DNA of 12,071 bases from Pirellulales bacterium (GCA_030605745.1 JAUWHT010000292.1:1-12071), one strand, 5' to 3'; positions 1-7,001 are shown, counted from the first letter of the stretch. Notes: generated by a model not told the origin, from the sequence alone. Numbers and translations are program-made.

Positions 1-363
1 CGGCGCTGCCTGATCGTGCTTCTAAGCGACCTTTACGACGAGCCGGAAGACGTCATGCGCGCGTTGCACCACTTCCGGCATCGCCGACACGAGGTGATAG
101 TGTTTCACATACTCGACAAGGCGGAGATCGAGTTCCCCTTCCGCGACGTGATCGCCTTTCATGACCTGGAAACCGACGAGCGGATACAGGTCGATCCGGC
201 CTACGTCCGCGACGCCTACGTCGAGCAGATCGAGGCGTTCATCGAGCGCTATCGCCGCGCCTGCGCCGAAACCCAGATCGACTACGTGATGACCGATACC
301 TCCGTGCCCTACGACTTCATGCTTTCCCGATACATCGCCAAGCGGAATAACACGGTTTCGTGA
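1..363 (+). CDS. DUF58 domain-containing protein, C-terminal part (5' end outside window)
   Basis: The reading frame is open from base 1 and ends at TGA 361-363, so only the last 120 codons are present. The visible part reads LIVLLSDLYDEPEDV, then HFRHRRHEVIVFHILD, and later IDYVMTDTSVPYD. This is the pattern of the C-terminal half of DUF58 proteins, which adopt a von Willebrand A-like fold and often sit beside MoxR AAA+ ATPases. The SDLYD segment corresponds to a beta-strand plus acidic loop of that fold. The family's role is poorly defined; association with MoxR-type chaperones in envelope or secretion-related functions is the usual view. The partner MoxR gene would be expected upstream, outside the window. 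The next gene starts 3 nt after the stop, so the two are probably co-transcribed. Family assignment is confident, function is not. Confidence 0.85.
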   Translation, partial: RRCLIVLLSDLYDEPEDVMRALHHFRHRRHEVIVFHILDKAEIEFPFRDVIAFHDLETDERIQVDPAYVRDAYVEQIEAFIERYRRACAETQIDYVMTDTSVPYDFMLSRYIAKRNNTVS

Positions 364-366
364 AAG

Positions 367-1470
367 ATGAGCCACTCCGACTACACCCGGGCCGACTTCG
401 ACCGCAACCCGCTGATGTTCTACTACGAGGTCACCATGGCCTGCGACCTGGTGTGCAAACACTGCCGGGCATCGGCCCAAGAGAACCCGCATCCCGACGA
501 GCTTACGCACCAGCAGTCGAAGGCGCTGATCGACCAGGTGTCCACGTTCCCCCGGCCGCCGATGATGGTCATAACCGGCGGCGATCCGCTCAAACGGGCC
601 GACCTGTTCGAGTTGATCCGCTACGCCACCGGGCGTGGATTGCAGGTAGCGCTTACGCCGTCGGCCACTCCGCTGGCCACCTTCGAGGTGTTCGAGCGTG
701 CCCGGGATGCGGGCGTCCGGCGGCTGGGGATCAGCCTCGACGGCGCCGATGCGGCGGTCCACGACGCCTTTCGCGGCTGGGAAGGGAGTTTTGAGCGAAC
801 GCTTCACATGCTCGACGTCGCCCGGCGGCTGAAAATGGCCGTGCAGATCAACACCAGCATCACCCGCCGCAACATCCACCAGGTTGACGCCATTGCCGAG
901 TTGCTGGCCACGCAGCAGATCGCCATGTGGTCGGTCTTCTTCCTGGTTCCCGTTGGCCGCGGCGTCGAGGAAGAGCGGATCCGGCCCGAGGAGTACGAGA
1001 CTGTCTTCGAGCGGCTTTGGCATCACGCGAACTGTAAGCCCTACGGGATAAAGACCACCGAGGCCCCGCACTACCGACGGTTCGTGCTCCAGCGAGGCGG
1101 CGACCCGCTGGCCGGACCGGGGGACAAGAACGACGCTGCCGCTCGGCGTGGGCATCGGGCCCCATTAGGCGTCGGCGACGGCAAGGGCGTGATGTTTGTC
1201 GGCCACACCGGCGAGATCTACCCGGCCGGCTTCCTGCCGCTAAACTGCGGCCGCTTCCCCGACGATTCGGTAGTCGACGTCTATCAGAACCACCCCACGT
1301 TCTGCGCCTTGCGAAATCCCGACGGCTTCAAGGGCCGCTGCGGCATCTGCGAGTACCGCCACGTCTGCGGCGGCAGCCGCGCCCGGGCCTACGCCGTAAC
1401 CGGCGACCCGCTCGAAACGGAACCCGATTGCGTCTACATCCCGGGGCAAGTCCCCGAACCAAGACCGTAG
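367..1470 (+). CDS. Radical SAM/SPASM domain protein (TIGR04053-like)
   Basis: This 367-residue protein starts 3 nt after the DUF58 stop with only a weak purine stretch (GAAAG) before ATG, so translation may be coupled. The radical SAM cluster motif is C26-x3-C30-x2-C33 (ACDLVCKHC), which would hold the 4Fe-4S cluster that cleaves S-adenosylmethionine. It is preceded by the YYEVTMACD signature and followed by the TGGDPLKR SAM-binding strand. LGISLDGAD near residue 125 is a further core barrel motif. The C-terminal region carries a cysteine-rich SPASM-type domain for auxiliary Fe-S clusters: C294, C313, C325, C328, C334 (CGICEYRHVCGGSRARAY) and C355. Length and layout fit the TIGR04053 branch, which is related to heme-biosynthesis enzymes such as NirJ/AhbD and to peptide-modifying SPASM enzymes. 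The substrate is unknown. No small precursor-peptide gene is seen beside it, so a RiPP role is not supported here. Confidence 0.9.
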   Translation: MSHSDYTRADFDRNPLMFYYEVTMACDLVCKHCRASAQENPHPDELTHQQSKALIDQVSTFPRPPMMVITGGDPLKRADLFELIRYATGRGLQVALTPSATPLATFEVFERARDAGVRRLGISLDGADAAVHDAFRGWEGSFERTLHMLDVARRLKMAVQINTSITRRNIHQVDAIAELLATQQIAMWSVFFLVPVGRGVEEERIRPEEYETVFERLWHHANCKPYGIKTTEAPHYRRFVLQRGGDPLAGPGDKNDAAARRGHRAPLGVGDGKGVMFVGHTGEIYPAGFLPLNCGRFPDDSVVDVYQNHPTFCALRNPDGFKGRCGICEYRHVCGGSRARAYAVTGDPLETEPDCVYIPGQVPEPRP

Positions 1471-1522
1471 CCGCTCGCGGCGGCGCAACCCGCTCTGTCC
1501 ATTCGCAAGCCCCTCCGACCAC

Positions 1523-1551
1523 TTGACACCGTGCTATAAATCCATGATAAT
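1523..1551 (+). promoter_or_regulatory. Sigma70-type promoter of the RelB/RelE-like module
   Basis: TTGACA at 1523-1528, a 17-nt spacer, and GATAAT at 1546-1551 match consensus -35 and -10 boxes at 11 of 12 positions with ideal spacing. It lies about 90 nt upstream of the antitoxin start and just after the radical SAM gene. The toxin-antitoxin pair therefore has its own promoter. Such modules are normally repressed by their own antitoxin or complex, but no clear operator palindrome was identified over this site. Confidence 0.7.
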
Positions 1552-1642
1552 AGGTGTTAATCGTTGCCAGGTCGTAAGCATCTGAAAATAGCTTATGCTG
1601 GCAGATTTACAGTTTGTGTTGTCGGAATATGGAGGACACGTC

Positions 1643-1840
1643 ATGAAAGGGGTTCAGTTCTTAGTTGATGAGAATGGAGCAAAGACGGCCGTGTTCATTG
1701 ACCTAAAAAAGTATTCGGAACTCTGGGAGGATTTCTACGACCTTGCCCTGGCGCGCAAGCGAGAAGGTGAACCTCGCGAGCCCCTAGAGTCGGTCAAGAA
1801 GAGGCTGGTTCGTCGAGCAAAAGGCCGAGCTAATGGCTGA
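1643..1840 (+). CDS. RelB/Phd-like antitoxin of a type II toxin-antitoxin pair
   Basis: A 65-residue acidic-to-basic small protein starting MKGVQFLVDENGAK. An in-frame start exists upstream at 1595, but ATG 1643 is preferred because GGAGG at 1631-1635 lies 7 nt before it. The N-terminal part (QFLVDENGAKTAVFIDLKKYSEL) resembles short antitoxins that pair with RelE/ParE toxins: a beta-strand, then an 'I-x-K/E-Y-E-L' type helix. The C-terminal tail is charged and likely disordered until it wraps the toxin. Its last 8 bases overlap the toxin start (ATGGCTGA), a typical coupling that keeps antitoxin in excess. It would neutralise the downstream RelE-like toxin and probably repress the 1523-1551 promoter. 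The identity rests more on context than on its own sequence. Confidence 0.8.
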   Translation: MKGVQFLVDENGAKTAVFIDLKKYSELWEDFYDLALARKREGEPREPLESVKKRLVRRAKGRANG

Positions 1841-2093
1841 GTATTCGATTGTCTTCGCGCGCTCAGCACGTAAAGAACTCGAAGCGCTGCACGAACCTGT
1901 ATGTTCACGAATATTGGCCAGAATTGAGTCGCTAGCCGACCATCCGCGGCCGACTAGGTGCCGCAAGCTGGAAGGTAAGGAGAACTTGTGGCGAATTCGT
2001 ATTGGGGACTACCGCGTGATCTACGCCGTTCTCGACAGGGAACGACTCATAGATGTTGTCGCTGTCCGACACCGAAGAGATGCCTATCGTTGA
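1833..2093 (+). CDS. RelE/ParE-family toxin (probable mRNA interferase)
   Basis: This 86-residue protein starts inside the antitoxin gene (8-nt overlap). The pattern EYSIVFARSARKELEAL, then LEGKENLWRIRIGDYRVIY, then VVAVRHRRDAY is the standard RelE fold signature. R61 in GDYRVIY, R79/R81 in VRHRR and Y85 align with the catalytic arginines and tyrosine that RelE uses for ribosome-dependent mRNA cleavage. The toxin therefore looks full length and potentially active. RelE-like enzymes cleave mRNA at the ribosomal A site; ParE-like relatives inhibit gyrase instead. Retention of the Arg/Tyr residues favours the RelE mode here, by inference. It ends 42 nt from the 3' end of convergently transcribed mnmE. 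Confidence 0.92.
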   Translation: MAEYSIVFARSARKELEALHEPVCSRILARIESLADHPRPTRCRKLEGKENLWRIRIGDYRVIYAVLDRERLIDVVAVRHRRDAYR

Positions 2094-2135
2094 TAATGTC
2101 GCCTCCTACAGTGCTGAATTCCCGGACACCCCCGG

Positions 2136-3506
2136 TTATTTCCCGATACAGAAGCGGCTGAAAATTCGGTCCAGCACGTCGTCGGTGTAGATGGTGCCCA
2201 TGACTTTGCCCAGTTCGTTCAGGGCGACGCGAACCTCGGCGGCGATTAGCTCCTCGCCGCTGCCGGTGGGGACGATTTTCAGGGCACGATTCAGGCTCTC
2301 GGCGGCCAGTCGCAACGACTGGCGGCACCGCCCGGCCGTGCCGGCAACCACGCCGACGCCGGACGCGCCGGTGGTAAGCACCGCACGGCGAAGCTCTTCG
2401 CGCAAGGCGTCGATCCCTTGGCAGGTAATGCTGCTGGTTCGCAGCGCGGGTTGCGTACAGTCGGTTTGCCACGGTGCGTCGATTTTGGTCAACACGACAA
2501 CCTGTTCACCGCCGGCGGGCCGGGCCAGTTCGGCCCGCTCCCAATCGCCCAGCGGCCGGGTCGAGTCGATGCACAGAATCCGCACGTGCGCCCGGCGGTG
2601 CTGCTCGGCGGACATCGCCCGGGCCGCCTGTTCTACGCTGTGGGAAGTGGCTGCGACGGCCCCTGCGCCCGCCGTGTCGATCAGTTGGCACTTCACACCG
2701 TCGAGGTCTAATTCGGCTGTCAGATAGTCGCGAGTGGTTCCGGGATAGGCGGAGACCAGCGCGCCGGTGCGGCGTGCCAGGGCGTTGAACAGGCTGCTCT
2801 TGCCGGTGTTCGGCCGGCCGACCAGCACCGCGCGAATCGCCCCGGCGGCCTCGCCGCGTGAGGCCATCTGTCGGACAATCTTCGCAACGGCTTTGCCGGC
2901 TTCGTCGAGTTGCCGGTGTAACTGGTCGGAGGTGATAAACGGCAGGTCCTCGTCGGCGAAGTCGAACCCGGCTTCCAGGTGGGCCAACAACTCGAGCAGC
3001 ATGTCGCGCAGTTGATGCAACGGTCCGGCCAGCCCGCCGGCAAGCTGTGCCAGGGCCACGTCGAGTTCGCCAGGATCGGCCGCGTCGATCACTCCCAGCA
3101 CGGCCTCGGCCTGGGTCAAATCGATCCGCCCGGCCAGGAAGGCCCGCAGGGTGAACTCACCCGGCTCAGCCATTCGGGCCCCGGCCGTGCAAAGCGCGCG
3201 GAGCGCGGCTTCCAACAGCGGTGGTGAGCCGAGCGTGTGGATCTCGGCCACCGGCTGCCCGGTATAGCTTCGCCGGTCTGGCCAGAGATAAAGTTCGCAC
3301 GGCAGCGGCGAAGCAATTCCCGGCAGGCCGAGCGATCCGCGGATGATGGTTGGCCGACCAACAATCGCCAGATCAGCGCGGTCGTCGGCCTGAAAACATC
3401 GCCCGACGGCCGCATACGCCTCGGGCCCACTGACACGCACGATCCCCCGCGCCGCGCCCCCGGGCGGCGAAGCAACGGCCACAATGGTGTCGTCGAGCGG
3501 GTACAT
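2136..3506 (-). CDS. mnmE: tRNA uridine-5-carboxymethylaminomethyl(34) synthesis GTPase MnmE
   Basis: A full-length, 456-residue MnmE (TrmE). With MnmG it installs the carboxymethylaminomethyl group on wobble uridine 34 of certain tRNAs, using a folate-derived carbon. The N-terminal formyl-THF-binding domain begins DDTIVAVASPPGGAARGIVRVSG (residues 5-27). The helical domain holds the embedded G domain: G1 GRPNTGKSS (230-238), G2 PGTTRD (255-260), G3 DTAG (277-280), and G4 TKID (340-343, T replacing the usual N). The switch II loop after DTAG is about three residues longer than in E. coli, but E292 in VEQAARA can serve as the catalytic glutamate. The protein ends in the diagnostic CIGK, with C453. 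There is no Shine-Dalgarno sequence before ATG 3504-3506. It follows yidC on the same strand, as in many bacteria, but here a 1-kb insertion separates them. Confidence 0.97.
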   Translation of the reverse strand: MYPLDDTIVAVASPPGGAARGIVRVSGPEAYAAVGRCFQADDRADLAIVGRPTIIRGSLGLPGIASPLPCELYLWPDRRSYTGQPVAEIHTLGSPPLLEAALRALCTAGARMAEPGEFTLRAFLAGRIDLTQAEAVLGVIDAADPGELDVALAQLAGGLAGPLHQLRDMLLELLAHLEAGFDFADEDLPFITSDQLHRQLDEAGKAVAKIVRQMASRGEAAGAIRAVLVGRPNTGKSSLFNALARRTGALVSAYPGTTRDYLTAELDLDGVKCQLIDTAGAGAVAATSHSVEQAARAMSAEQHRRAHVRILCIDSTRPLGDWERAELARPAGGEQVVVLTKIDAPWQTDCTQPALRTSSITCQGIDALREELRRAVLTTGASGVGVVAGTAGRCRQSLRLAAESLNRALKIVPTGSGEELIAAEVRVALNELGKVMGTIYTDDVLDRIFSRFCIGK

Positions 3507-3519
3507 CAGGCGGTTATAT

Positions 3520-3547
3520 GTTTAGCCGCCGGGCTTGCCCGGCGCGT
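3520..3547. repeat. Left copy of 28-bp inverted repeat bounding the HEPN/MNT cassette
   Basis: This 28-bp segment is the perfect reverse complement of 4470-4497. Its core, GCCGGGC-TT-GCCCGGC, can itself fold into a 7-bp GC hairpin, so each copy is palindromic inside a longer asymmetric repeat. It lies 13 bases upstream of the mnmE start. It could be a dispersed REP-like element, a recombination footprint or a transcription-affecting hairpin; no U-tract follows, so it is not a classical terminator. Confidence 0.85.
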
Positions 3548-3662
3548 TCTTTGACGGACGTTCATGACATCGTGACCTCGAACCCATTACCTCCTTGTGG
3601 ATTGTATGCCAACTCGATAAACTGATCAAGAAGAATTTGGAAACACTTGGGTTTGGAGGCAA

Positions 3663-4079
3663 ATGATGGCATTGAAACTAGACACCCTAAAGCGGGCTTT
3701 GCACACACTGGAAGAAGCCATTGAACTATACAAAGAGCAGCAGGTCAACCAGAAACTTCAACTTGCGCTCCAAGATTCCGTGATCCAGCGTTTTGAATAT
3801 ACATACGAGCTGGCCTGGAAAACGATGAAACGATGGATTAGCGATAATGTGAATCCTGAATCCGCCGAACCTACCTTTACGCGCAAGGAGCCTTTGCGTC
3901 TGGCGGCCCGGCAGGGCCTTATTGAAGATCCATTGCGCTGGTTTGATTATCATGAAGCAAGAGCGGTGTCGGCGCATACTTATAATGAAGCAAATGCCGA
4001 CCAGGCTTTTCAGGCAGCGCTGGCGTTAGTGGGCGATGTGCAATATCTGATCGACCGATTAGAGAAACATAATGATTGA
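3663..4079 (+). CDS. hepT: HepT-like HEPN toxin (HI0074/nucleotidyltransferase substrate-binding family)
   Basis: A 138-residue all-helical protein. Two tandem ATGs exist (3663 and 3666); GGAGG at 3655-3659 is 3 nt from the first and 6 nt from the second, so 3666 may be the true start. The helix QRFEYTYELAWKTMKRW (42-58) and YHEARAVSAHTYNEA (96-110) are signatures of the HI0074 family. R100-x4-H105-x-Y107 is the HEPN RNase motif, complete here. In characterised HepT-MntA pairs the HEPN protein is the RNase toxin and is silenced when MntA adds AMP to the tyrosine of this motif. The gene overlaps the MNT partner by 8 nt. It runs opposite to the flanking yidC and mnmE and is visibly richer in A+T. 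The toxin role is inferred from family knowledge. Confidence 0.92.
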   Translation: MMALKLDTLKRALHTLEEAIELYKEQQVNQKLQLALQDSVIQRFEYTYELAWKTMKRWISDNVNPESAEPTFTRKEPLRLAARQGLIEDPLRWFDYHEARAVSAHTYNEANADQAFQAALALVGDVQYLIDRLEKHND

Positions 4080-4389
4080 CCTGGACGAAAAATACCTGCA
4101 AGAGGTCAAAGCCATCCTGAAGGAACACGTGCCGGATTGTGAAGTCCGCGCCTACGGCTCGAGGGTAAGAGACAAAGCCTGGAAATATTCCGATCTTGAT
4201 CTTGCTATTGTTGGAACGAAGAAGATCGATCAAAGAAAACTTATCGTGATCAAAGAGGCTCTCGCGGAGTCTGATCTGCCCATCATGGTAGACGTGCTCG
4301 ACTGGCACGCGATCAGCGATGAATTCCGCAACGTGATTGAGAAGGAATATGAGATAGTGCAGAAACCGTCAAGGCTGGCTGAGAGGTAA
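4072..4389 (+). CDS. mntA: MntA-like minimal nucleotidyltransferase antitoxin
   Basis: A 105-residue MNT-fold protein whose start overlaps the end of hepT by 8 nt. The catalytic signature is complete: G29-S30, ten residues, then D41-x-D43 (YGSRVRD to SDLDLAIV), with a third metal-binding acid at D74 in MVDVLDW. This is the GSx10DxD pattern of polymerase-beta-like nucleotidyltransferases. In known HEPN/MNT systems the enzyme transfers AMP from ATP to the tyrosine in the RX4HXY motif of the partner, so both halves here keep the residues the mechanism needs. No other partner gene is present. The cassette ends 80 nt before the right copy of the bounding 28-bp repeat. Confidence 0.92.
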   Translation: MIDLDEKYLQEVKAILKEHVPDCEVRAYGSRVRDKAWKYSDLDLAIVGTKKIDQRKLIVIKEALAESDLPIMVDVLDWHAISDEFRNVIEKEYEIVQKPSRLAER

Positions 4390-4399
4390 GGAAGCTACA

Positions 4400-4428
4400 C
4401 TCGTTCCCACGCAGAGTGCGGGAACGAG
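4400..4428. repeat. Hairpin repeat after mntA, CTCGTTCCC...GGGAACGAG
   Basis: Perfect 9-bp arms at 4400-4408 and 4420-4428 enclose an 11-nt loop that can add three more pairs (GCA/TGC). It starts 10 nt after the mntA stop. The motif resembles the widely dispersed 'cgttcccacgc...' repeat of many bacterial chromosomes. It could protect or end the cassette mRNA, but no T-run follows. Confidence 0.65.
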
Positions 4429-4469
4429 GATGTAACAGAGTACACGCCGGGCAATTCATTCCGACGCCG

Positions 4470-4497
4470 ACGCGCCGGGCAAGCCCGGCGGCTAAAC
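4470..4497. repeat. Right copy of 28-bp inverted repeat bounding the HEPN/MNT cassette
   Basis: Perfect reverse complement of 3520-3547, ending 8 bases from the yidC stop. Read on the yidC strand, it forms a GC-rich hairpin just downstream of yidC and could weaken read-through into mnmE. Matching stops exactly at both edges (bases 3519/4498 and 3548/4469 differ). Confidence 0.85.
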
Positions 4498-4505
4498 GGA
4501 TTTTC

Positions 4506-6851
4506 CTACTTCCGTCCGCGGCTTTTCTTTTGCTTTTTTTTGCGGGCGGCGCCGTCGCCGCTGGGTGCGGTCTGCTGGGGTTTGGGTCTTGCTTGGGCCT
4601 TGGCCTGTGCCCGTGATATGGGTTTGTCGGCCGGTTTTTGGTGGGTAGTCTTCGGCAGGAATTTGCGTTCGGCCAGGCCCCACGCGCTGGAGGCGATGAA
4701 GTACACGCACAGCCCGCTGGCTACCTTGAAGAATAGGATTCCCATAAAGACCATCATATATTTCATGATCTTCTGCTGCATCACTTGTTGCTCGTCGGTC
4801 GGCGGCGGCATGAACATCTTCTGCTGGGCGATAAAAAGTGCGATGGTCAGCATCGGCAGCAGGTTGAAATACGGCCCCAGCCCGAAGATACCAACACCGC
4901 TGTTGATAAACTCCGGCATAAAGCCGCTCCAATTGAACAGCATGTCGGGGGCCGCCAGGTTGGAGCACCAGCGCACGCTCTCGGAAACCAGCGGCGCCTG
5001 ACGCAACTCGATGTCGACCATAAGCGACCGGTACAAGGCGATGAAAATCGGCAGTTGGATGAACAGCACCAGGCAGCCGCTGAGCGGGTTGTAGTTGTGC
5101 TTGCGGAACAATTCCTGTTGGGCCTTGGTCCGCGCCTCCATGTCCTTCTTGTACTTCTCCTGGATCTTCTTGATCTCCGGTTGCAACTCCTGCATCTTCT
5201 GGGCGCCGAGCGTCTGTTTCTTGCTCAACGGGAACATGCAACCGCGGACCAGGACTGTCAGCATCAGGATCGCCAGCCCGTAGTTGCACACCAGGGCATA
5301 AAACACGTGCAGTATGTGGGCCATCGGCACGGCCAGCCAACCGAACCAGCCGTAGTAGACGATTTCTTTCAGGCCGTACTTCTGGAGCAGGTCGGGCCTC
5401 TTCGGGCCGGCAAAGACTACGAACTGGTGGGCCAGCCCGTCGCCGGGCGATAGCTCGTGCGGCCGGCTCACCACCCGGCACGACGTATCAGTCAGCTTCA
5501 ACATCTTCTGATCGACTTTTCCCACTCGCAGCGGCTGCGACTGGGCGAACCAGATTTCGTGTGGATCTTTCTTCTGCGGGATCAATACGGCGGAGAAATA
5601 CTGGGCGTCGACACCGATGAACGTCAACGACTCGTCCTGCCAAGGCGGCCCGATTTTGTCCTCGGCGATCTTAGGGCAATTAACCATGTTGGGCGTCCTG
5701 TGGTCGAACGAGACGACCACGTCGCGCAGCCCCGCGGCGCCCCACGAGCGGCTGACCTTGTAGGCGTACCACGCGCCTTCGTCGGGCAACCCGGTCGGGC
5801 CGTCAAGCTGGTAGGCTACCTTGCGGGCCTGCTGGCCGACGTTGCGAATCCGGATGTCGAACACCAAGTGGTATGCCCTGTAATTGGCGTTGTTGATTGC
5901 CTTGGTGGGGACCATCGCCAGGCGATAGGTCTTTGTGATTTCCAGACCCGGCACGGCCAGCACCCGGCGGAAGACGACCTTGCTTCGGTCGGCGGCCGTT
6001 ACTTCCCAGTTGCTCGTCCAGAGGTCCAGCCCTTCGAGTTCCTTGCCGACCTCGACGGCGTTTGTTGCTTCATCCCGGGTAAGCTCGCGGTCGTCGAGTT
6101 GCTGCAAGGTCAGCAGCAGCGACAGCGGATCGTCCGCCTCGGGCCGGACCACCTCCAGCGGGCGTCGTCTGAGTGTCACCGGGAGCGTCAGCCGCTTGCT
6201 CCCCCGCAAAACCGTCAGCATGATCTGCCTGTTGGGCTTCGTAGTTGCCAATGCGCGACGGAAACCTTCGGGGCTGGTAATCCTCTGTTTGCCGACGGCC
6301 TCGATTAGGTCGCCGGGCTTGAGCCCGGCCGCAGCAGCGGGAGTTCCCGGACCGACCACCTGGACCAGGCAACCCTTTCCCCGAATTTCCTTGTCGATCA
6401 AGGTTTCATCCATCACCAGATGGCCCAGGTAACCGCTGCGATCGTCCAGGTCGTGATAGCGGGGGCTGCTCAGTTCGATCCGTGCGACCGCGGCCCCCTT
6501 GTTGGTCAACGTGACCAACATGCGGTAGGGGCTGGCCGGATCGAGCGAGCCGAGCGTGACCCACTTTCGGGAGATATCCGGCTGGGCCTGGACGGGCTTT
6601 GGGGGCTTGTCCTCGGGACCTTTGGCAGGTTCTGCCGGTTCGCGGTGCTGGCCCTGATCTTTCGGGGGCTTTGGCCGCTGTTGCTCCGGCGGGGGCCGCC
6701 TCTTGGCATCATCGCGGCCGGCCGCTGCCTGCTGGGCCTGGTCCGGTTGCGGCTTGGGCGCAGGCCGTGGGTTCAGCCGCGACATGACGGCGAAATGGGC
6801 CATCAGAACAGCAAACGAGAGAACCAGGAAAAGCACGAAACGCCGTTCCAT
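4506..6851 (-). CDS. yidC: Membrane protein insertase YidC with a PDZ domain in its periplasmic region
   Basis: A 781-residue YidC/Oxa1-family protein, longer than the roughly 550 residues of E. coli YidC. It inserts membrane proteins alone or with SecYEG. Residues 4-23 form the first membrane helix. A proline/lysine/glutamine-rich linker spans about 28-95. The P1 periplasmic domain covers about 95-490 and contains a PDZ-like module at about 158-230 (GTPAAAAGLKPGDLI, then TSPEGFRRAL and IMLTVLRG). The conserved core follows: helices near 505-538 with the groove arginine R536 (VLVRGCMFPLSKKQ), a cytoplasmic coiled hairpin 541-588, then helices about 592-612, 655-676 and 693-722. The tail is strongly basic (KKKQKKSRGRK), as in YidCs that contact ribosomes. 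The start ATG at 6849-6851 gives a proper N-terminal signal-anchor. mnmE lies next on this strand. Confidence 0.96.
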   Translation of the reverse strand: MERRFVLFLVLSFAVLMAHFAVMSRLNPRPAPKPQPDQAQQAAAGRDDAKRRPPPEQQRPKPPKDQGQHREPAEPAKGPEDKPPKPVQAQPDISRKWVTLGSLDPASPYRMLVTLTNKGAAVARIELSSPRYHDLDDRSGYLGHLVMDETLIDKEIRGKGCLVQVVGPGTPAAAAGLKPGDLIEAVGKQRITSPEGFRRALATTKPNRQIMLTVLRGSKRLTLPVTLRRRPLEVVRPEADDPLSLLLTLQQLDDRELTRDEATNAVEVGKELEGLDLWTSNWEVTAADRSKVVFRRVLAVPGLEITKTYRLAMVPTKAINNANYRAYHLVFDIRIRNVGQQARKVAYQLDGPTGLPDEGAWYAYKVSRSWGAAGLRDVVVSFDHRTPNMVNCPKIAEDKIGPPWQDESLTFIGVDAQYFSAVLIPQKKDPHEIWFAQSQPLRVGKVDQKMLKLTDTSCRVVSRPHELSPGDGLAHQFVVFAGPKRPDLLQKYGLKEIVYYGWFGWLAVPMAHILHVFYALVCNYGLAILMLTVLVRGCMFPLSKKQTLGAQKMQELQPEIKKIQEKYKKDMEARTKAQQELFRKHNYNPLSGCLVLFIQLPIFIALYRSLMVDIELRQAPLVSESVRWCSNLAAPDMLFNWSGFMPEFINSGVGIFGLGPYFNLLPMLTIALFIAQQKMFMPPPTDEQQVMQQKIMKYMMVFMGILFFKVASGLCVYFIASSAWGLAERKFLPKTTHQKPADKPISRAQAKAQARPKPQQTAPSGDGAARKKKQKKSRGRK

Positions 6852-6895
6852 CTGCGGAAAACCTTTGGTGGTAAACGCTAACTCAACCTCAATGA

Positions 6896-6994
6896 ATACA
6901 CCACGGAGTCACGGAGGACACGGAGAAGTACGAGAAAGATGTTGTTGCAATAATTAGACTTAAGCTCCGTGATCTCCGTGTCTCCGTGGTGTAT
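6896..6994. repeat. Large imperfect inverted repeat with CACGGAG heptamers
   Basis: Two 30-base arms (6896-6925 and 6965-6994) are reverse complements at 27 of 30 positions, separated by 39 nt. Each arm contains three spaced copies of CACGGAG. The sequence resembles a dispersed 'CACCACGGAGACACGGAG' repeat found in many bacterial genomes. It sits 44 bases upstream of the yidC start and 7 bases after the phosphoesterase stop, so it could form a strong hairpin between the two minus-strand genes. Confidence 0.8.
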
Positions 6995-7001
6995 CTAGAT
7001 T

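Noticed and set aside
22..1155. Long open frame on the minus strand opposite the DUF58 and radical SAM genes.
   Set aside because: It is antisense to two genes with clear family motifs and its translation shows no motif of its own; long shadow frames are expected in GC-rich DNA.
2600..2700. MnmE appeared to lack the catalytic glutamate because DTAG is followed by AGAVAA instead of the LRE seen in E. coli.
   Set aside because: The catalytic residue of E. coli MnmE lies further on, in the VERIG segment. Here VEQAARA (E292) fits that place with a loop about three residues longer, so there is no evidence of a dead GTPase.
4785..6308. Long plus-strand open frames opposite yidC.
   Set aside because: The minus strand encodes a complete YidC across the same bases; the plus-strand translations are composition artefacts rich in Q, H, R and L.
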